Below are positions 33,172 to 44,837 of a stretch of DNA of 64,000 nt, in pieces (positions within the stretch are counted from its first letter, which is position 1; every line of letters starts with the position of its first letter). The notes under the pieces were generated by a model. The model had not been told where the DNA came from, did not search any database, and saw only the letters and a program-made list of their open reading frames with translations. A program made the position numbers and the translations under genes. The stretch is from Hortaea werneckii (Eukaryota; Ascomycota; Dothideomycetes; Mycosphaerellales; Teratosphaeriaceae), in NCBI GenBank assembly GCA_037044905.1, contig JBAOKB010000170.1, positions 248,001 through 312,000 of the forward strand. The letters run 5' to 3'.

Positions 33172-35715
33172 CTAGAGCGGCTCAACCCGCATCTCTTGCG
33201 GTGCGCCCATGCCTTGCATAGCCACATGCGGGCCAGTGATGCCGAATTTAGTCGCAGTCAGGTCCTCGTCCATTAGAGACATTCCAATTCCGCTGTCGTC
33301 AAGGTCTGCGTCGTGCTGCATTGATTGGTGCTTCTGCATAGGGACCGGCTGGAAAGGGAGGGTCTGCGGTTGCTGGTGGGGTGCCATGCCCGTCATATTC
33401 ATAGCCGGTCCGAAGCTCGCAACCTGCTGTTGCTGGCCGTTTGGGACCATGAAAGGCCCACTGCCATTCATCTCTGCGGGAGTCCCACTCATTCGACCAG
33501 TGCTTTGGCTCCTTTCCGTGCCGCTCGGCAAAGTTGGAGACTGGTAGATGCCATTCCCGCTTGCCATTCCGCCGCCCACAGGGTTCTCAAGAAAACCACC
33601 CATCTCTGCCAGCCACAGCGCCATCTCATCAACGAAGATCTTGAGCACCCACCAATGTCCATACGAAACGCCGTTCATAATCGTTATGTCGCGCAAAGCC
33701 GCGGTGCCCATCGCCGAGATGCAATGCAGCAGCAGCCGTGCTGGTGCGTTCGGAAAGCGTCCTGGTAGGGACGAAATGAATGCTGACCAGCGGTCCAACA
33801 CGTTTTCAGTCGATACAGCAGAAGTCCCGTTCCTGGAGCCTGGTTGTCCTGTTTGACTTTGCAAGAATTGCGCGAAAGCACCATTTTCCTCAAAGTTGTA
33901 GGCTTGGAATCCGTAAGGATCGTCATTAAAAGCGGGTGCTTGTAACGGCTCCAACAGGCCTCGCATCTCTGTAGTCATGATCTTGTAGACTTCGTCGTAG
34001 TTGCAAACATCTGGAAGCTCGGCCTCCATGACACGCTTAGGGTTGACCATGCTAATCCATTCCCGCCACATCTGCTCACGGTTCTGGTCGATAGTGAGGA
34101 GGTTTGCGGCAGCATGCGCCGATTGGTTGACCCTAATGAGGCGATGTAATAAGGCAGCGAACACCGTCGCGGGACGCAGCTTGGCCTCTAGTACGTGCGC
34201 CGGTTGCGTACCGAAGGTCTTTGCGATGTGCGCATGCAGATTGCCGGAGATGTTTGATAAGACATTAATGACCACAACCGGCGCGGCCTGTAGAGTTAGT
34301 CGGCTCACAAAGCGCACCATAGTCCGGTACATCGTCAGATCGCACTGTTCTATCCAAGCCGCCAGATTTGGGTGCGTGAAAAGCTTCTGTACCGGTACTG
34401 TTAGAGTGCCGTGGAAGGAAGTGTAAAGACGGAAGAACTGCTTCTCTTTGCAGAATCGTATACTGTCAATGAGAGACGTGCAGTGTGTTCGGTAAAGCGC
34501 GTAAAGGGCCTCGGCCGTGTCAGAGTCTGTCCGTGGTGGCAAATATGACTGTATCGCAGGCAGATTAACCGGTTCGTTCTCCGAGAATGCTGGAATATTT
34601 GCAGCCGGGAAGCGAAGCGTGTGCGGGTATGTCATGGATTCGGCGGCACCTTGCTGCATGCCTCGCGTATCCGGGTATGCGAAAGCTCTACTCTGAGACG
34701 CAGGCCCTCTTACTGTCGAAGTGGGAGAGGGGTTTGTATCGAATGGGCCGTCTGCGGAAGGAAAGGCGGCGGTGTCTGCTTGAAGTCGTGGAATGTTGTT
34801 GAAGTCAATTTGCTGAGTCGAAGCAGACTCACTGCGTCTTAACCGACTGTCCATTTGAGCGAATGCATTGTAGGCGGGGTTCGTGATGGGATTGGTGCTT
34901 TCGTCTTCCAAAGCCAGATCAACGTAATGGTATTTACTCTCGCCACGGACACCAAGTCGTCGCGTTTGAATACCCGGGAAGATGACGCGCACAAGTTTGC
35001 CAAAAGACGCCGGGTTTAAAGGCACCACACGCTCCGTACCGCACCGATTGGCATACTGAGAGTAAACTCGGTTCCTAGGCACAGAAGTCTTTGCTGGTTT
35101 GCAAACAGCACGTAACCTGTACGCTATTAGAGTTGGGCCTAATTCGTGTCTGGAATAGTCTTACCATAACATAGCAAACAGCTGCTTCGTCTTCTCGGCC
35201 ATGGGCGTACGTTCCTTCTGAATGACCTCCTGCGCAACCTCGCGCAACGGACGGCCTTCATTTTTGGCGAGCATTTCGCGAAGCTCCTTGTCGTTCGTCG
35301 CCGTGACCGCTGAGCCTTTTCTCCGCTTGTCATCCACCATCTCTGCTCCGATCTGTGCAGGCACAGAACCCACCCGTACGTGCCCAGTATACATCGTATC
35401 TTGTGGCATGTAGGACGGGTCTTGACCAAAAGACATGTTTGGCGGCATAGCGTAAGATGCACTTTGTGTGTGCTGGTGACCCATGTGGGATTGCTGCGGC
35501 ATCTGATGGTATGGTTCTGGCGGTTGGACCATGGTTGCGCCATATTGTAAGAGCGCTGCCTCTGGGCCGCCTACACCTTGACCGTGAGGTTGCTCTGGGT
35601 GGCCGAAAACCGCGCCATCATCGTTATGTTGCGAAGTCGCGCTGGTAGTCGAAGCGCGCGATTGAGGTCTACTGACTGCAGACATTGAAGCGTGGGACCG
35701 GTGCCGTAAAGCCAT
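33172..35715 (-). CDS. RFX-family transcription factor (Rfx1/Crt1-like)
   Basis: RFX proteins bind X-box DNA through a winged helix; fungal members repress DNA-damage and ribonucleotide-reductase genes and affect cell division. Two exons (35715-35165 and 35116-33172; 49-nt intron, GTAAGA/ACAG) encode 831 residues. The winged helix crosses the intron: FAMLWLRAVCKPAKTSVPRN, then RVVPLNPASFGKLVRVIFPG and TRRLGVRGESKYHYVDL, with the basic residues of recognition helix 3 and the wing present. The N-terminal 150 residues are low-complexity (Gln, His, Met). The central part (residues about 380-640) is helical and matches the RFX dimerisation region in layout. The C-terminal 130 residues are Gln/Met/Pro-rich and may be regulatory. 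The start at MALRHRSHASMS is the first in-frame ATG, and an upstream exon is possible. Confidence 0.92.
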
Positions 35716-36741
35716 GCCGACTTCGTTGCTGTTTGCCCGCGTCAACACCGAGTCTCCAGTCCCGAGGCAGCCAGGTGAGCCTAATCGATGTCAGACGACG
35801 TGTTGCCCAACGTGTTGTAGCGACTCGATGGGGTAGATGGCTCTGTAATCCAGGTACGCGGGACTCTCGTCGACCAGCCTCTCGATTATCGCGGAAGCCA
35901 AGGTGACTGATGTTTGCGGGTGTGACGGTGACGACTTTGCAGATGACCCTGCTGTTAGTATATCCTCCCCGTAGAGCTATTGGCTATGCCATTTGGCGTG
36001 AGGTTTGATGGGGTGGAGAGGTGGGAAGTTCGCCAGATTGCTTGGGGTGTCTTTTGCGCTGTATTGTTTTGCATCAACAAAGACGCAGCAACGGCTGCCG
36101 GGAAAGCGCGGATGCCAAAATTCGCGGCAATCGAAGCAAGCTTCAGTCCAAATTTCTTGGTCGGCTCGCATGCTTTGCCTCTGCATTGCTTCAATACCTC
36201 AGTAATGCAATAGGAAGTCATTTCCCGCCAAATTGTGCACAGGCTTCTTGTAGGAGGCCGCGCTCAATCTGACATTTCGAAGGTGCGAACATTGCAGTAC
36301 CAAGTCGTGTATGACGCCCGGGATCGACCAGCACTTTTTCCAGCCAGTATCGCAAGCTTAAAGGGCAAATGATTATAGGTATGCTTGGGCCTGGACACGT
36401 GACCATAAACAATCATACTTTATGACATCCAACCTGCAAATATTGGTCTAATTTCGGTCACGGAACGTCTACCACGTATGGCGCTGTTGCCGGTCAATGA
36501 GGTCTTCGCAATGTGTTGTCAATCTCAAGAGCCGGTACAAGTCGGGATGCGCTTCCCTGAGGACGCCGGTGACGTCGTGGGGCAGCAAGCGCCCCGCAAG
36601 CGACTGGACCTCCCACAACCACTGGGCTGATTGCGATATCTGTTCTCTAGGAAACCAACCACGAACCCCCTTTTGACACCGACTTCGCACCCGTCAGATC
36701 AGCAACTCACAGCCTAGCGAAACGCTTTCAACACCGGCATC
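35716..36741. promoter_or_regulatory. Divergent promoter region, RFX factor / YOP1
   Basis: This 1-kb region lies between two divergent genes. Open frames are short and none has a recognisable domain. I see no TATA box next to the YOP1 start. Confidence 0.4.
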
Positions 36742-37493
36742 ATGAGCGCAAACCCGAACGGTTCGGTCAGTGTCGGGAACAGTTGTCAAGAAGTCCGAAA
36801 AGTTGGCTGACCGCATCCCAGATCCAGGAGAAGGCTCAGTACCATATGAGCCAGCTCGACAAGTACGCCCAAACCTATAGCACTGGCAAGTCATGCCATC
36901 AGTCTCCGCAAGCTGACAGTTTATTACTAGGGAGCTCTCCAAGTACCCAGCTCTCAACAACTTCGAGCAGCAGACAAGTGTCCCAAAGGTCTACGTGATC
37001 CTCGGTCTGGGCGCTCTGTACTTCTTCCTCGTCTTCTTTAACATCGCTGGCGAGTTTCTCGTCAACACTGCCGGCTTCGCTATCCCGGCATACTACTCGC
37101 TCGAGGCGCTGTTCACCAGCGGCAAGGCTGACGACACTCAGTGGTTGACCGTAAGTTTCTCGAGGTCAGCGACTGAAACTCACAAGTGGTGATACTGATA
37201 CGTGATGACAGTACTGGGTTGTCTACGCCTTCTTCACCGTCATTGAGTCCGCCCTCAACGCTGTTTACTGGTTCCCCTTCTACTACACCTTCAAGTTCTG
37301 CTTCATCATCTGGATGGCTCTCCCCCAGACTGCGTAAGTCTTTAGCTCTTATACCTGCAGGCGCCTCTTATTGACAACTTGCAGTGGTGCCCAGGTTGTT
37401 TTCCGTTCCCTCATGCAGCCGCTCTTCGCCCGCTTCTTCGAGGGTGGCTCCACCTCTGCCAACCTGCGCAGCCAGGCCGACAAGGCCCAGTAA
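36742..37493 (+). CDS. YOP1: YOP1, ER-tubule shaping protein (DP1/REEP family)
   Basis: YOP1 inserts two hydrophobic hairpins into the ER membrane and stabilises curved tubules together with reticulons; it also interacts with Yip1 and Rab proteins. Five small exons (36742-36765, 36822-36862, 36931-37150, 37212-37333, 37385-37493) join to 171 residues with canonical sites (GTCAGT/CCAG, GTACGC/CTAG, GTAAGT/ACAG, GTAAGT/GCAG). Blocks seen are HMSQLDK then ELSKYPALNNFEQQTSVPKV, YFFLVFFNIAGEFLVN, FAIPAYYSLEALF, DDTQWLTYWVVYAFFTVIES and PQTAGAQVVFRSLMQPLF. The length and order match the family exactly. The first exon is only eight codons (MSANPNGS). Confidence 0.95.
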
Positions 37494-38012
37494 ATTCCGA
37501 CTGGGATGCCAGAGTACAAAACGTGAGAGTGAGGAGGTGCAGGCGTCAGTCACGGACGGCAGGGTTGCAGATGCTTGCTCCACCAAGTAGGTTGATGCTC
37601 GCCTGCACTGGATGAAGTGGATGGCAGAATGCAAAGTGTGAGTAGTAAGGGGCCCGTAAAAGATTGAAAGACTGAGAGCAAGGGGAAGGTAATGGCGTGC
37701 GGTTAGCCGCGTAGTATCTCCTTTTCGCGGGTAATGGGCATTGTCTTGGATTGCGACAGCATGTTGATAGAGTAGGTAGTGACATAAGCAGGTTGCGACA
37801 ACTTCGGACGTTCTGGCGGAGTGAATGGTCACTGTCACAATCCAAAGTGGCACGTGAGCTGCCCTTTGCTCCTTCCTCACTTGCAGCTGCCCAAGGCGCT
37901 AAGGATCACTAAACATCACCCTTTCAACAACTTGCTCGGAGACTCATCCACGACCAAGTTACAGTCTGCATCTTCATTCCAGTGAAAGCACAACTACAGA
38001 CAGCTGGCAATC
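37494..38012. other. Intergenic region between YOP1 and F-box-like gene
   Basis: This holds the YOP1 3' UTR and the promoter of the next plus-strand gene. Nothing else is visible. Confidence 0.4.
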
Positions 38013-39821
38013 ATGGCTACATCATCGCCTCACAAGAAGATGATGGTGCTCTCGCTTCAGCAGCTTGAAGGAAATCTCCTCAATCTTGAACGTGATCGCG
38101 CTAACTTGATAACCGCCATCCCCTTCGGACCGCGTACGTCTGACGAACTGCCATTTGAAGTCCTGCTACGCGAAGCAGACCAGTGCTGCAAAGAACAGGG
38201 CGAAATCCTCCTGTACATCACCCGACTCACTCTGACTCCTGGCTACTATGAGCGGCCTCATCGCATCCAGCGGCTACTACATCTACTCGACTCGCTCATG
38301 TACTGTGTCGACACTGTCATAGCTGCGGCAGAGAGACTACACGCCGACAAGTCGATCAGAGAATGGCCAACAAACCAGAAGATGTTCATCATGGCTCGCA
38401 GCATGCTGTCCACGGGGCGTGACATGATCAAGATCCAGCACGCCTCCAACGATTCAGAAGACTCTGGAAGCGACGTGTCCCGTGACTCATCCTCCACGGT
38501 CATCAGCAAAAGCGAATACCTTCAAAAGCCAGCCCCGTATACTTGGGAATCATCAGGACAGAATTTCTTACGTGAACTCTCATGCCTGTGGGCCAGCTTG
38601 CTGGGTGAGGCTAATGTGCCGGAGCCTTACATCGAGCGCACGAAAGCCGTCTACTCCATTATGTGGACCACTTCTCGGCCAATGTGCAAGGAAGCGGAAG
38701 CTGTTGGACACAATATGGACCGCTCCAACATAAACTCTGTGTGGTTGTCTCCCATGACAGATGGCGCTTTAGACAAAACAAATTACTCTGACTATCTGCG
38801 CATTTCGAGGGCTGTTTACAAGAAATATACGGACATGCCGCGGCAATTTCATGGACGTCGCGACAACTATTTTCAACATCCCTTGATTCTAGCTCAAGGC
38901 CTCCTGGAACTTGGCATCGAAGTCGGCTTCTTATTTGCCAACGATTCAAGCGTGATCGTCTGGCCTTTGCGCAGTAACGCGGAGACTGTTGAGGCGAGTG
39001 TCATAGTCCACTGCACACGCGTTTTCACTGGCCGCGACGTATGGCTGTACAAGGTGCTTCTTCCTTGCGGCTCCAAATCAGAGAACATCGGACAAACGAA
39101 TATGCAAGCTGTTGGACAACGGTCAGCAGGCTTTACGACTCAACTGCTGAGAACCACAAGCATGTGCAAACACGACTTCTCATCGCTATTCGGCGCCAGG
39201 AACGAAGGGAAGAACTTCTTCGATCTACCACCGGAGCTACGTAATGTGATCTACCAAGATTGCGTAAAGAGGCCGTACACTGAATGTGATACAGACGAGC
39301 TATTTTGCTGGAAGGGTTCTCATGACCACTACGGCGAAAATTATTCTACAGATCTTGCTGAATTGGACCCAAGCGCTCTTTGTCGAACCAGCCGCCGGAT
39401 TCGAGACGAGATTTTGCCTCTTCTCTTGGCAAATAAATTCCTCTCAGTGGATGTGTCATCGCCACCTTGGAAAGAGGACAGTTCGTGGTCTTTCATCGAC
39501 ACGCGCATCCTGACTGCCCGTAACAAGTGGTTAGCCCATTCGCCAAACACGATCTGCCTTATGGGAATTACAATCTTGGGCAAATCGTTTGGAGAAAGGT
39601 TTACAGCTTGGATCCGATTGACTGACTTCTCTCCTGGGTTCGCGTTGGGCATTGATTATGGAAGTAAATGGAAATCAGAGAAGGTTCCAGGCGGCAACCA
39701 GATCCCCACGCTCGTCCGTATCATAATGATGGACAAAGAGACGGCTGGCCTTACCTTAGCCGATGTGGCATGCATTGCAGACTTTTTTGGGGAAAAGTAC
39801 AAGCGCTGGTCGCTCACGTGA
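38013..39821 (+). CDS. F-box-like protein, 602 residues, unknown substrate
   Basis: An intronless gene starting MATSSPHKKMMVLSLQQLEG. The N-terminal half (residues about 15-330) is helical, with LLNLERDRANLITAIPFGPR and RLLHLLDSLMYCVDTVIAAA, and I do not recognise it. Near residue 400 the segment FFDLPPELRNVIYQDCVK, followed by ALCRTSRRIRDEILPLLLAN about 65 residues later, matches the F-box-like domain common in Dothideomycete proteins, usually taken to recruit SCF ubiquitin ligase. The rest is a beta-rich C-terminus with no family known to me. The frame stays open for 187 codons after the TGA at 39819-39821, which is unusual. These proteins vary widely between species, so a lineage-specific role is likely. 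Confidence 0.75.
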   Translation: MATSSPHKKMMVLSLQQLEGNLLNLERDRANLITAIPFGPRTSDELPFEVLLREADQCCKEQGEILLYITRLTLTPGYYERPHRIQRLLHLLDSLMYCVDTVIAAAERLHADKSIREWPTNQKMFIMARSMLSTGRDMIKIQHASNDSEDSGSDVSRDSSSTVISKSEYLQKPAPYTWESSGQNFLRELSCLWASLLGEANVPEPYIERTKAVYSIMWTTSRPMCKEAEAVGHNMDRSNINSVWLSPMTDGALDKTNYSDYLRISRAVYKKYTDMPRQFHGRRDNYFQHPLILAQGLLELGIEVGFLFANDSSVIVWPLRSNAETVEASVIVHCTRVFTGRDVWLYKVLLPCGSKSENIGQTNMQAVGQRSAGFTTQLLRTTSMCKHDFSSLFGARNEGKNFFDLPPELRNVIYQDCVKRPYTECDTDELFCWKGSHDHYGENYSTDLAELDPSALCRTSRRIRDEILPLLLANKFLSVDVSSPPWKEDSSWSFIDTRILTARNKWLAHSPNTICLMGITILGKSFGERFTAWIRLTDFSPGFALGIDYGSKWKSEKVPGGNQIPTLVRIIMMDKETAGLTLADVACIADFFGEKYKRWSLT

Positions 39822-40058
39822 TTGAAACTTTCAGACATTCGATTGAATCTGGTTTTCTCACAGATGAATGCAAAGCTGGATCGAGGGGCGCAAGACATTG
39901 ACTCCGACTTGGTTAACACGGAGCTCGCCAATCTGCAAAGACATATACATGCGGTAGTGAAGAAGATGGGGAAATCACAAGAGGTTAAAGGCTATAGACA
40001 ACGGTGCTATGTGTTCATTTCGTACGTAGCAAATAGCAATTCATCAAAGCTGACTAAG

Positions 40059-41560
40059 TTACTGCACCCGACCATTGGTCTGGCTATGCTTCTTACCGCC
40101 ATCCTCATCCTCGTCATCCGTTATGAGACCTTCAAGCTCAAACTCCTGCGCATCTTGCGCCTGTCTCTCAGTCATAGCCGGCGCACGCGCATGGCCATTC
40201 GGCATCGAGTGCTCCTCATCATGACGTTTGCTTGGTCCTTTGCCCTTGGAAGACGAGGCAGTGTAGTAACTGTAGAGATGGAGAAGCATGTTCACAACTG
40301 TAGAAGAAAGTCAGTCACATCCACACGAATGTGCTTGCTGGAAGGGGAAAACTTACACAGGAACAGCAAGAACGCAATGCTGTAGAGTATAAGAATGTAA
40401 GAAACATGAGTGACGCCTGCATCACTCAACAACTGCATCTGCTCCTCCGTCGCGCCCATAAACAGGAACCCACTGGCATACAGCAGGAAAGGCGGCAGGA
40501 ACTGGAAGCTGTTGATTTCCTCGTCGATATCGTCCGGATTTTTCGGGGCGACCTTATCGCGAAGCACAAAAGAAATTTCAATGAGCCTGGTGAGGCCTGC
40601 CGCCATAAGCGTGTAGCCAAACACGGAGTGTACGTGTGTGCTGAGCTCCAGGGTTTGAGGGTGTGCGGACATTGCCCAGCCTGTCAAGAGGATAACGATG
40701 GCAGGGATGAGGTTTCGGCGCGGACGACCTGAGCGGTCGCGGGATAACCACATGCCGACGAGGCCAGCAGCCCACCAGATGATACCCATGCTCGTGTGCT
40801 GGAGATCATTGTGGGCCCATGGATTGCCCCAGCGGTGTTCCGTGAAGGTGTTCACACAGCCCCAAAGTGCTATGATGAGGGAGTCCCAGAATTCCTGGCT
40901 CCTTCCCGTCCTGGCAAGCCATGCCTGCCCGTTCAGCAGGAGGATGGTGAGGACAATGCCATAGGCAATGAAAGCAGATCCCATAATAAAATGCGCCAGA
41001 CACTGTCCAAGATGATCGGCCTGACAGAAACCCTGGGACGCAATTCCACCTAGAAGCATCTGTACCCATGCGGCTACCGGTATCACTCCGCCAAGGATAG
41101 CATGCCCCTTAACTTGCCACTTGCGTATCCTCCCCAGGAACCCCCTTTCCAGATGCAACCTTAGATAGACACCCAGCACGACCTGCACAATCAACAGCAA
41201 CATAAGCCAATTGGCGAAGCTCGCATGTGCGTTCTTCCCAAACTGCCGTCCTCCATGTGCGTGGCCGAGGAAGTATCCCAACACGGCAAGCGCAGTCGCG
41301 AGGATCTGGGTCGGCACATGCCAGCGCGAGCGCACGAGTCCGAAGACCATGCCCAGGGGAAAGAGGATGCCCCATGCTAAGCTCTGAACGAGGATGTGTA
41401 TCCATAGCGTGGTGCCCATAGGTTCGGCGGAGATGGCTTCGCCTTCGGGGATGTGGGAGTGGTCGCCATGCGCGGATGTGAGGGAGAGGGAGGCGCCAAG
41501 GATGAGAAGCGTGGCTAAAGGCCGCATCGCAATTGTCATCCCTGGTCGGATAGTCGCCAT
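40059..41560 (-). CDS. YTP1-like integral membrane protein
   Basis: Two exons (41560-40357 and 40297-40059; 59-nt intron) encode 480 residues. The N-terminus is a signal peptide or first membrane segment (PLATLLILGASLSLTSAHG) followed by a His-rich lumenal start, HGDHSHIPEGE. About ten further membrane helices follow. Two His-containing blocks near residues 90-110 (LGYFLGHAHGGRQFGKNAH) and 150-160 (GHAILGGVIPVAAW) recall the cytochrome b561-type four-helix core at the start of YTP1-like proteins. The second half carries the YTP1 part with EHRWGNPWAHNDLQHTSMGI. The cytosolic tail is hydrophilic (EFELEGLITDDEDEDGGKK). YTP1 function is unknown; heme binding here is inferred from the His spacing only. 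Confidence 0.85.
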
Positions 41561-42471
41561 AATTTAGATCGTTTTTGGCAGCGATTCGGGCTGCGAGAGT
41601 TGTAGTCGAACGGAAGGAGGCGGATTTAGATACCTTGGAGGCTGAGACACGAAGGCGTAAGCAGCAACCAATCTATGCACGGGCCGCGTCGGTATCGGCG
41701 CGACCGGCCGACCCTTGATCTGCAACACCCGGAGCCACCAAAGTCACGTGCAAGATGGTTTTAAATTGAACATGATGTTGTAGAGCAGCGCCGGATCACT
41801 GTCAGGCGCAACGATTGTCATGTGAAAGCAAGACAAGGATTCTTTCCCGAAAATCCAAGTGTCCATTGAATCCCTCTACATACCTTATACATCCCAATCT
41901 ATGCGATACTGACGGAAAGTTCGAGAGCCGTATTTTTTGCGATCGGCGACCAGGCTTCGATCGAACTCTAAGGCTACGCATCTAGGGTGGCTGAACAGAT
42001 CACCTCATGTTTGGGTATGGTAAACAGAATAACAGCATTGGTAAGAAGTTGTTCACCTTCTTCCTCTCTGGAACAACCTCCCTTTCCCGACTCGACTTCT
42101 ATGTACTTACCATGTACATTGTACAATGTAAATACTGTACTTACCTGTCTTGTTGGGTAGTGGGTAGTTAGAACATGGGCTTGGAGGTGAAGGGGAAGGG
42201 ACTGGTCTCGTACTTGCTGCAGCACGACGGCCTAGACCACGATTTGTTGTTCTTTCCTTCTCGCTCCCTGCCTCCCTCCCTCTTGCTCCCCTGAATCGGC
42301 AAGCACTGTAATATGCGCTATAGACCCTTCCATTTGCATTGAAAGTGTAACAATTTCGGCCGGGCAGCACTTTCGCGCTGACCTCCATCAAAACCCAGTT
42401 CTACAACACTGTTGTACTGTGTGCTTTGTGAAAAGGATCTCTGCAACCACCGCTTATTGTAGATAATCAAG
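41561..42471. promoter_or_regulatory. Divergent promoter region, YTP1-like / RS-rich gene
   Basis: This 0.9-kb region lies between divergent start codons. It includes an imperfect palindrome TGTACATTGTACA (42113-42125). No gene is supported. Confidence 0.4.
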
Positions 42472-43293
42472 ATGGTCGACTTATATCGTTCAAATACATG
42501 GCACCCGGTCCGAGACACGGCAGGGCAGCCTAGATGGTACGATCGACGCCACAGGGAGCAATCATCTCCACAACCGGGGTATCATTCGAGGTCGCCGAGC
42601 GCTCGGCCATGGTATGAAGGGTCGTATCATCGACCTTCACCGGAGCAAAGACCGCAAGAGCAACGGACTACCGTCACCGTCACCACCATTACCACCACCT
42701 CTACATCCACGCTCGCAACCCAATCCGTCCATACAACGGACGAATCCAGCTACCTGCCCCGACGCACTACGCCATTCGGCAGAGAGGATGAAGGGAATCG
42801 GTCACGCTCTCCGATATACAATGGTAGCCGACGGGAAGGGCCACGACGCTGCTGGTCGAGGTCACGTTCTCCGTTGAAAGCCAGGGAGACGCATCGTCGT
42901 CGGGAAGGGACATCCCGCCGGTCCCGGTCTCGTTCGCCAGGAAAGTCTCGAGACTCTGGTCCTGCTACCGGAAGTCAAGACCAGGCAAGCCTAGCGGACT
43001 CGCCGACGTGCAGGGTTAAGACAAAATGGATTAGCAGGAGCCGGCGCGCAGGCCTTCGGTCTGGCGAGCTCCTACCGCAGGACGAACAGGAGCGCCAGTG
43101 GGTGAAATGGCAACGGCGAGCCCAGGACTTGGACGCAGGCCGGGCAGAGCCTGTTAACGCTATAGAAGCTAATATTGTGCGTCAGCATCGCATAGCTGCT
43201 ATGATGAAGCGGAAACAGGACAACAATTCCATTGATGAAAGATCTCAGGCAACAGCGCCCGAGGAACCCGTCACTGATTACCTAGGTAGGTAG
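42472..43293 (+). CDS. Arg/Ser-rich protein, possible splicing-related factor
   Basis: An intronless frame of 273 residues starting MVDLYRSNTWHPVRDTAG. The middle (residues about 105-165) is rich in RS and SR dipeptides, for example RSRSPIYNGSRR, SRSRSPLKARE and SRRSRSRSPGKSRD, typical of SR proteins that interact with splicing factors. No RNA-recognition motif is present. The C-terminal 70 residues are charged and probably helical (QDEQERQWVKWQRRAQDLDA, RQHRIAAMMKRKQD). The gene ends at TAG in an ACCTAGGTAGGTAG sequence. I do not recognise a family; nuclear location is inferred from composition. It is followed by a Swi5 gene on the same strand. Confidence 0.6.
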   Translation: MVDLYRSNTWHPVRDTAGQPRWYDRRHREQSSPQPGYHSRSPSARPWYEGSYHRPSPEQRPQEQRTTVTVTTITTTSTSTLATQSVHTTDESSYLPRRTTPFGREDEGNRSRSPIYNGSRREGPRRCWSRSRSPLKARETHRRREGTSRRSRSRSPGKSRDSGPATGSQDQASLADSPTCRVKTKWISRSRRAGLRSGELLPQDEQERQWVKWQRRAQDLDAGRAEPVNAIEANIVRQHRIAAMMKRKQDNNSIDERSQATAPEEPVTDYLGR

Positions 43294-43696
43294 CGTGGAG
43301 GAGGATTGGGGAGCCAAGAAAGAGAGGTCAACTCATGCGAAGTATAGACGAATTACATGGAGAAAGACACTATCTGTGACAGACTGTCCAGTCACACCGC
43401 AACAGCAGCGATGGAATTCGATTTGAGCTAAGTGGCGTATTGAATGTGCCAGAAACATGGTTTGAGAGATGGGGAAGGAACAAGGAAGCAATGCGATTTG
43501 GATCGCGCGCTGCATCCTCGGCAATTCTTGTTGCGCGTGTCAAACGCGTCTTCCAGACTTCACGTCATCAACCTCATGGTGACAAGCGAGGATCAAGGAA
43601 ATCTCGGCGACTCCGAAATTGATACTCTCCCGTTACACAGCGTCCATAGTAAAATATAGTACACGCTATCTTGCTCGCGCCCGTTGACAGGCGACC
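43294..43696. other. Intergenic region upstream of Swi5
   Basis: This 0.4-kb region separates two plus-strand genes. Nothing beyond the Swi5 promoter is expected or seen. Confidence 0.4.
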
Positions 43697-44191
43697 ATGT
43701 CATCACAAGAGGAAACTACTACACCCAAGCAGCAAGCCGCATCAAGCACCGCTCCACCTTCTTCCGACAGCACCATCCCAAGCTCACCAGCGCCGCCAAG
43801 ACACAATGACAACACAAAAATGACCACGAGCAAACAGCAAGAAACAGATCAAGCAGGCTCTCAACACTCTAACCCCCGCCTCGCCGCCTTAGAATCCAAA
43901 CAGCAGCGTCTCCTCAGCACTCTCGCAGACCTGCAAGCCCAACGTTCCCAGCTCGTATCAGAAGCCAAACTCCCTTCCGGCCTGGACATGCCGTGCGAAT
44001 GGTCCGACGAGCAGAAGAATAAACAAGCCCTCGCCACCGCCAACGGGGTGATCAAAGACCATATCCAGCTGTTGCATAAGTACAATGAGATGAAAGATAT
44101 TGGGCTCGGGTTGATGGGACTGATCGCTGATAAGAGGGGGTTGAGGATCGGGACGGTGATGGAGGATTTTGGGATGGATGAGAAGGATTGA
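43697..44191 (+). CDS. swi5: Swi5/Sae3-family DNA recombination mediator
   Basis: Swi5 forms a complex with Sfr1 (Mei5) that stabilises Rad51/Dmc1 filaments in homologous recombination. The intronless frame gives 164 residues. The first 55 are Ser/Thr/Pro/Gln-rich and look disordered. A coiled coil follows (LAALESKQQRLLSTLADLQA), then the conserved Swi5 end: IQLLHKYNEMKDIGLGLMGL and ADKRGLRIGTVMEDFGMDEKD, with the diagnostic YNEMKD and final acidic Phe-Gly motif. It is longer at the N-terminus than yeast Sae3. Its 3' end converges on the histidine kinase gene. Confidence 0.9.
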   Translation: MSSQEETTTPKQQAASSTAPPSSDSTIPSSPAPPRHNDNTKMTTSKQQETDQAGSQHSNPRLAALESKQQRLLSTLADLQAQRSQLVSEAKLPSGLDMPCEWSDEQKNKQALATANGVIKDHIQLLHKYNEMKDIGLGLMGLIADKRGLRIGTVMEDFGMDEKD

Positions 44192-44837
44192 GATGGGAGA
44201 TGAGGTCCAAGAGGCTATGGATTGAGATTGCTGTCCGTGTTTGGACATCACGGATACGGGGTTGCTGTGTTTGCGTGTCACCCAAAGCTACCGAGCAGAT
44301 GAACCGGAGCGCGTATGTCGCAGACTCGCGCGGCATATGCCAGCGTCGCATGCATCTTTTGCTCCTGGAGAGAGGTACGTTCACCCGGTTGTGGCGATAG
44401 TCGTAGGCGCTGATTAATCGTGTAGATATGCACAGCTGCATTAACATATGAGTACCCGCCACGCCGAGCCAGAAAGTCACTCTACGACTGGACTTGCTAT
44501 ACATCATGAAAAGCGCGCCAGTAGCACTTGCACGCTGAAAGTGCCATGGGCATCGTGCAGGAATGCGAACAGCCCTGAAGGCATCCTCTCAGTGTCCATT
44601 TCCCCAGAAATCTTCGCAGCTATACCAATTATTTGATGAAGATTCTTTCATGCCCCGCATGAGAAGCCTATCCATTGACCATCATGAAGGGACAGCGTGC
44701 CAATTAAAACCTCTGTGTATTCTTTCACCCTTTTCTACCAATACTGTATTACTTATGATCGTCGCAAGAACGCGAACATCAACTTCCCCAAAAGTCCTGG
44801 AACAAGGGATGCTGCTTTTACTCGGTTCATTACATCA
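44192..44837. other. Convergent intergenic region, Swi5 / histidine kinase
   Basis: This holds 3' flanks of two convergent genes. No gene is supported. Short frames on both strands lack domains. Confidence 0.4.

Noticed and set aside
28362..35715. Secondary-metabolite gene cluster around the AKR, GMC and RFX genes
   Set aside because: No polyketide synthase, NRPS, terpene cyclase, P450 or Zn2Cys6 regulator is present; the neighbours are housekeeping genes.
39818..39863. Intron that would skip the stop of the F-box-like gene (GTGATT to TCACAG)
   Set aside because: Joining in phase gives ACA followed at once by TGA, so it does not reach the downstream open frame.
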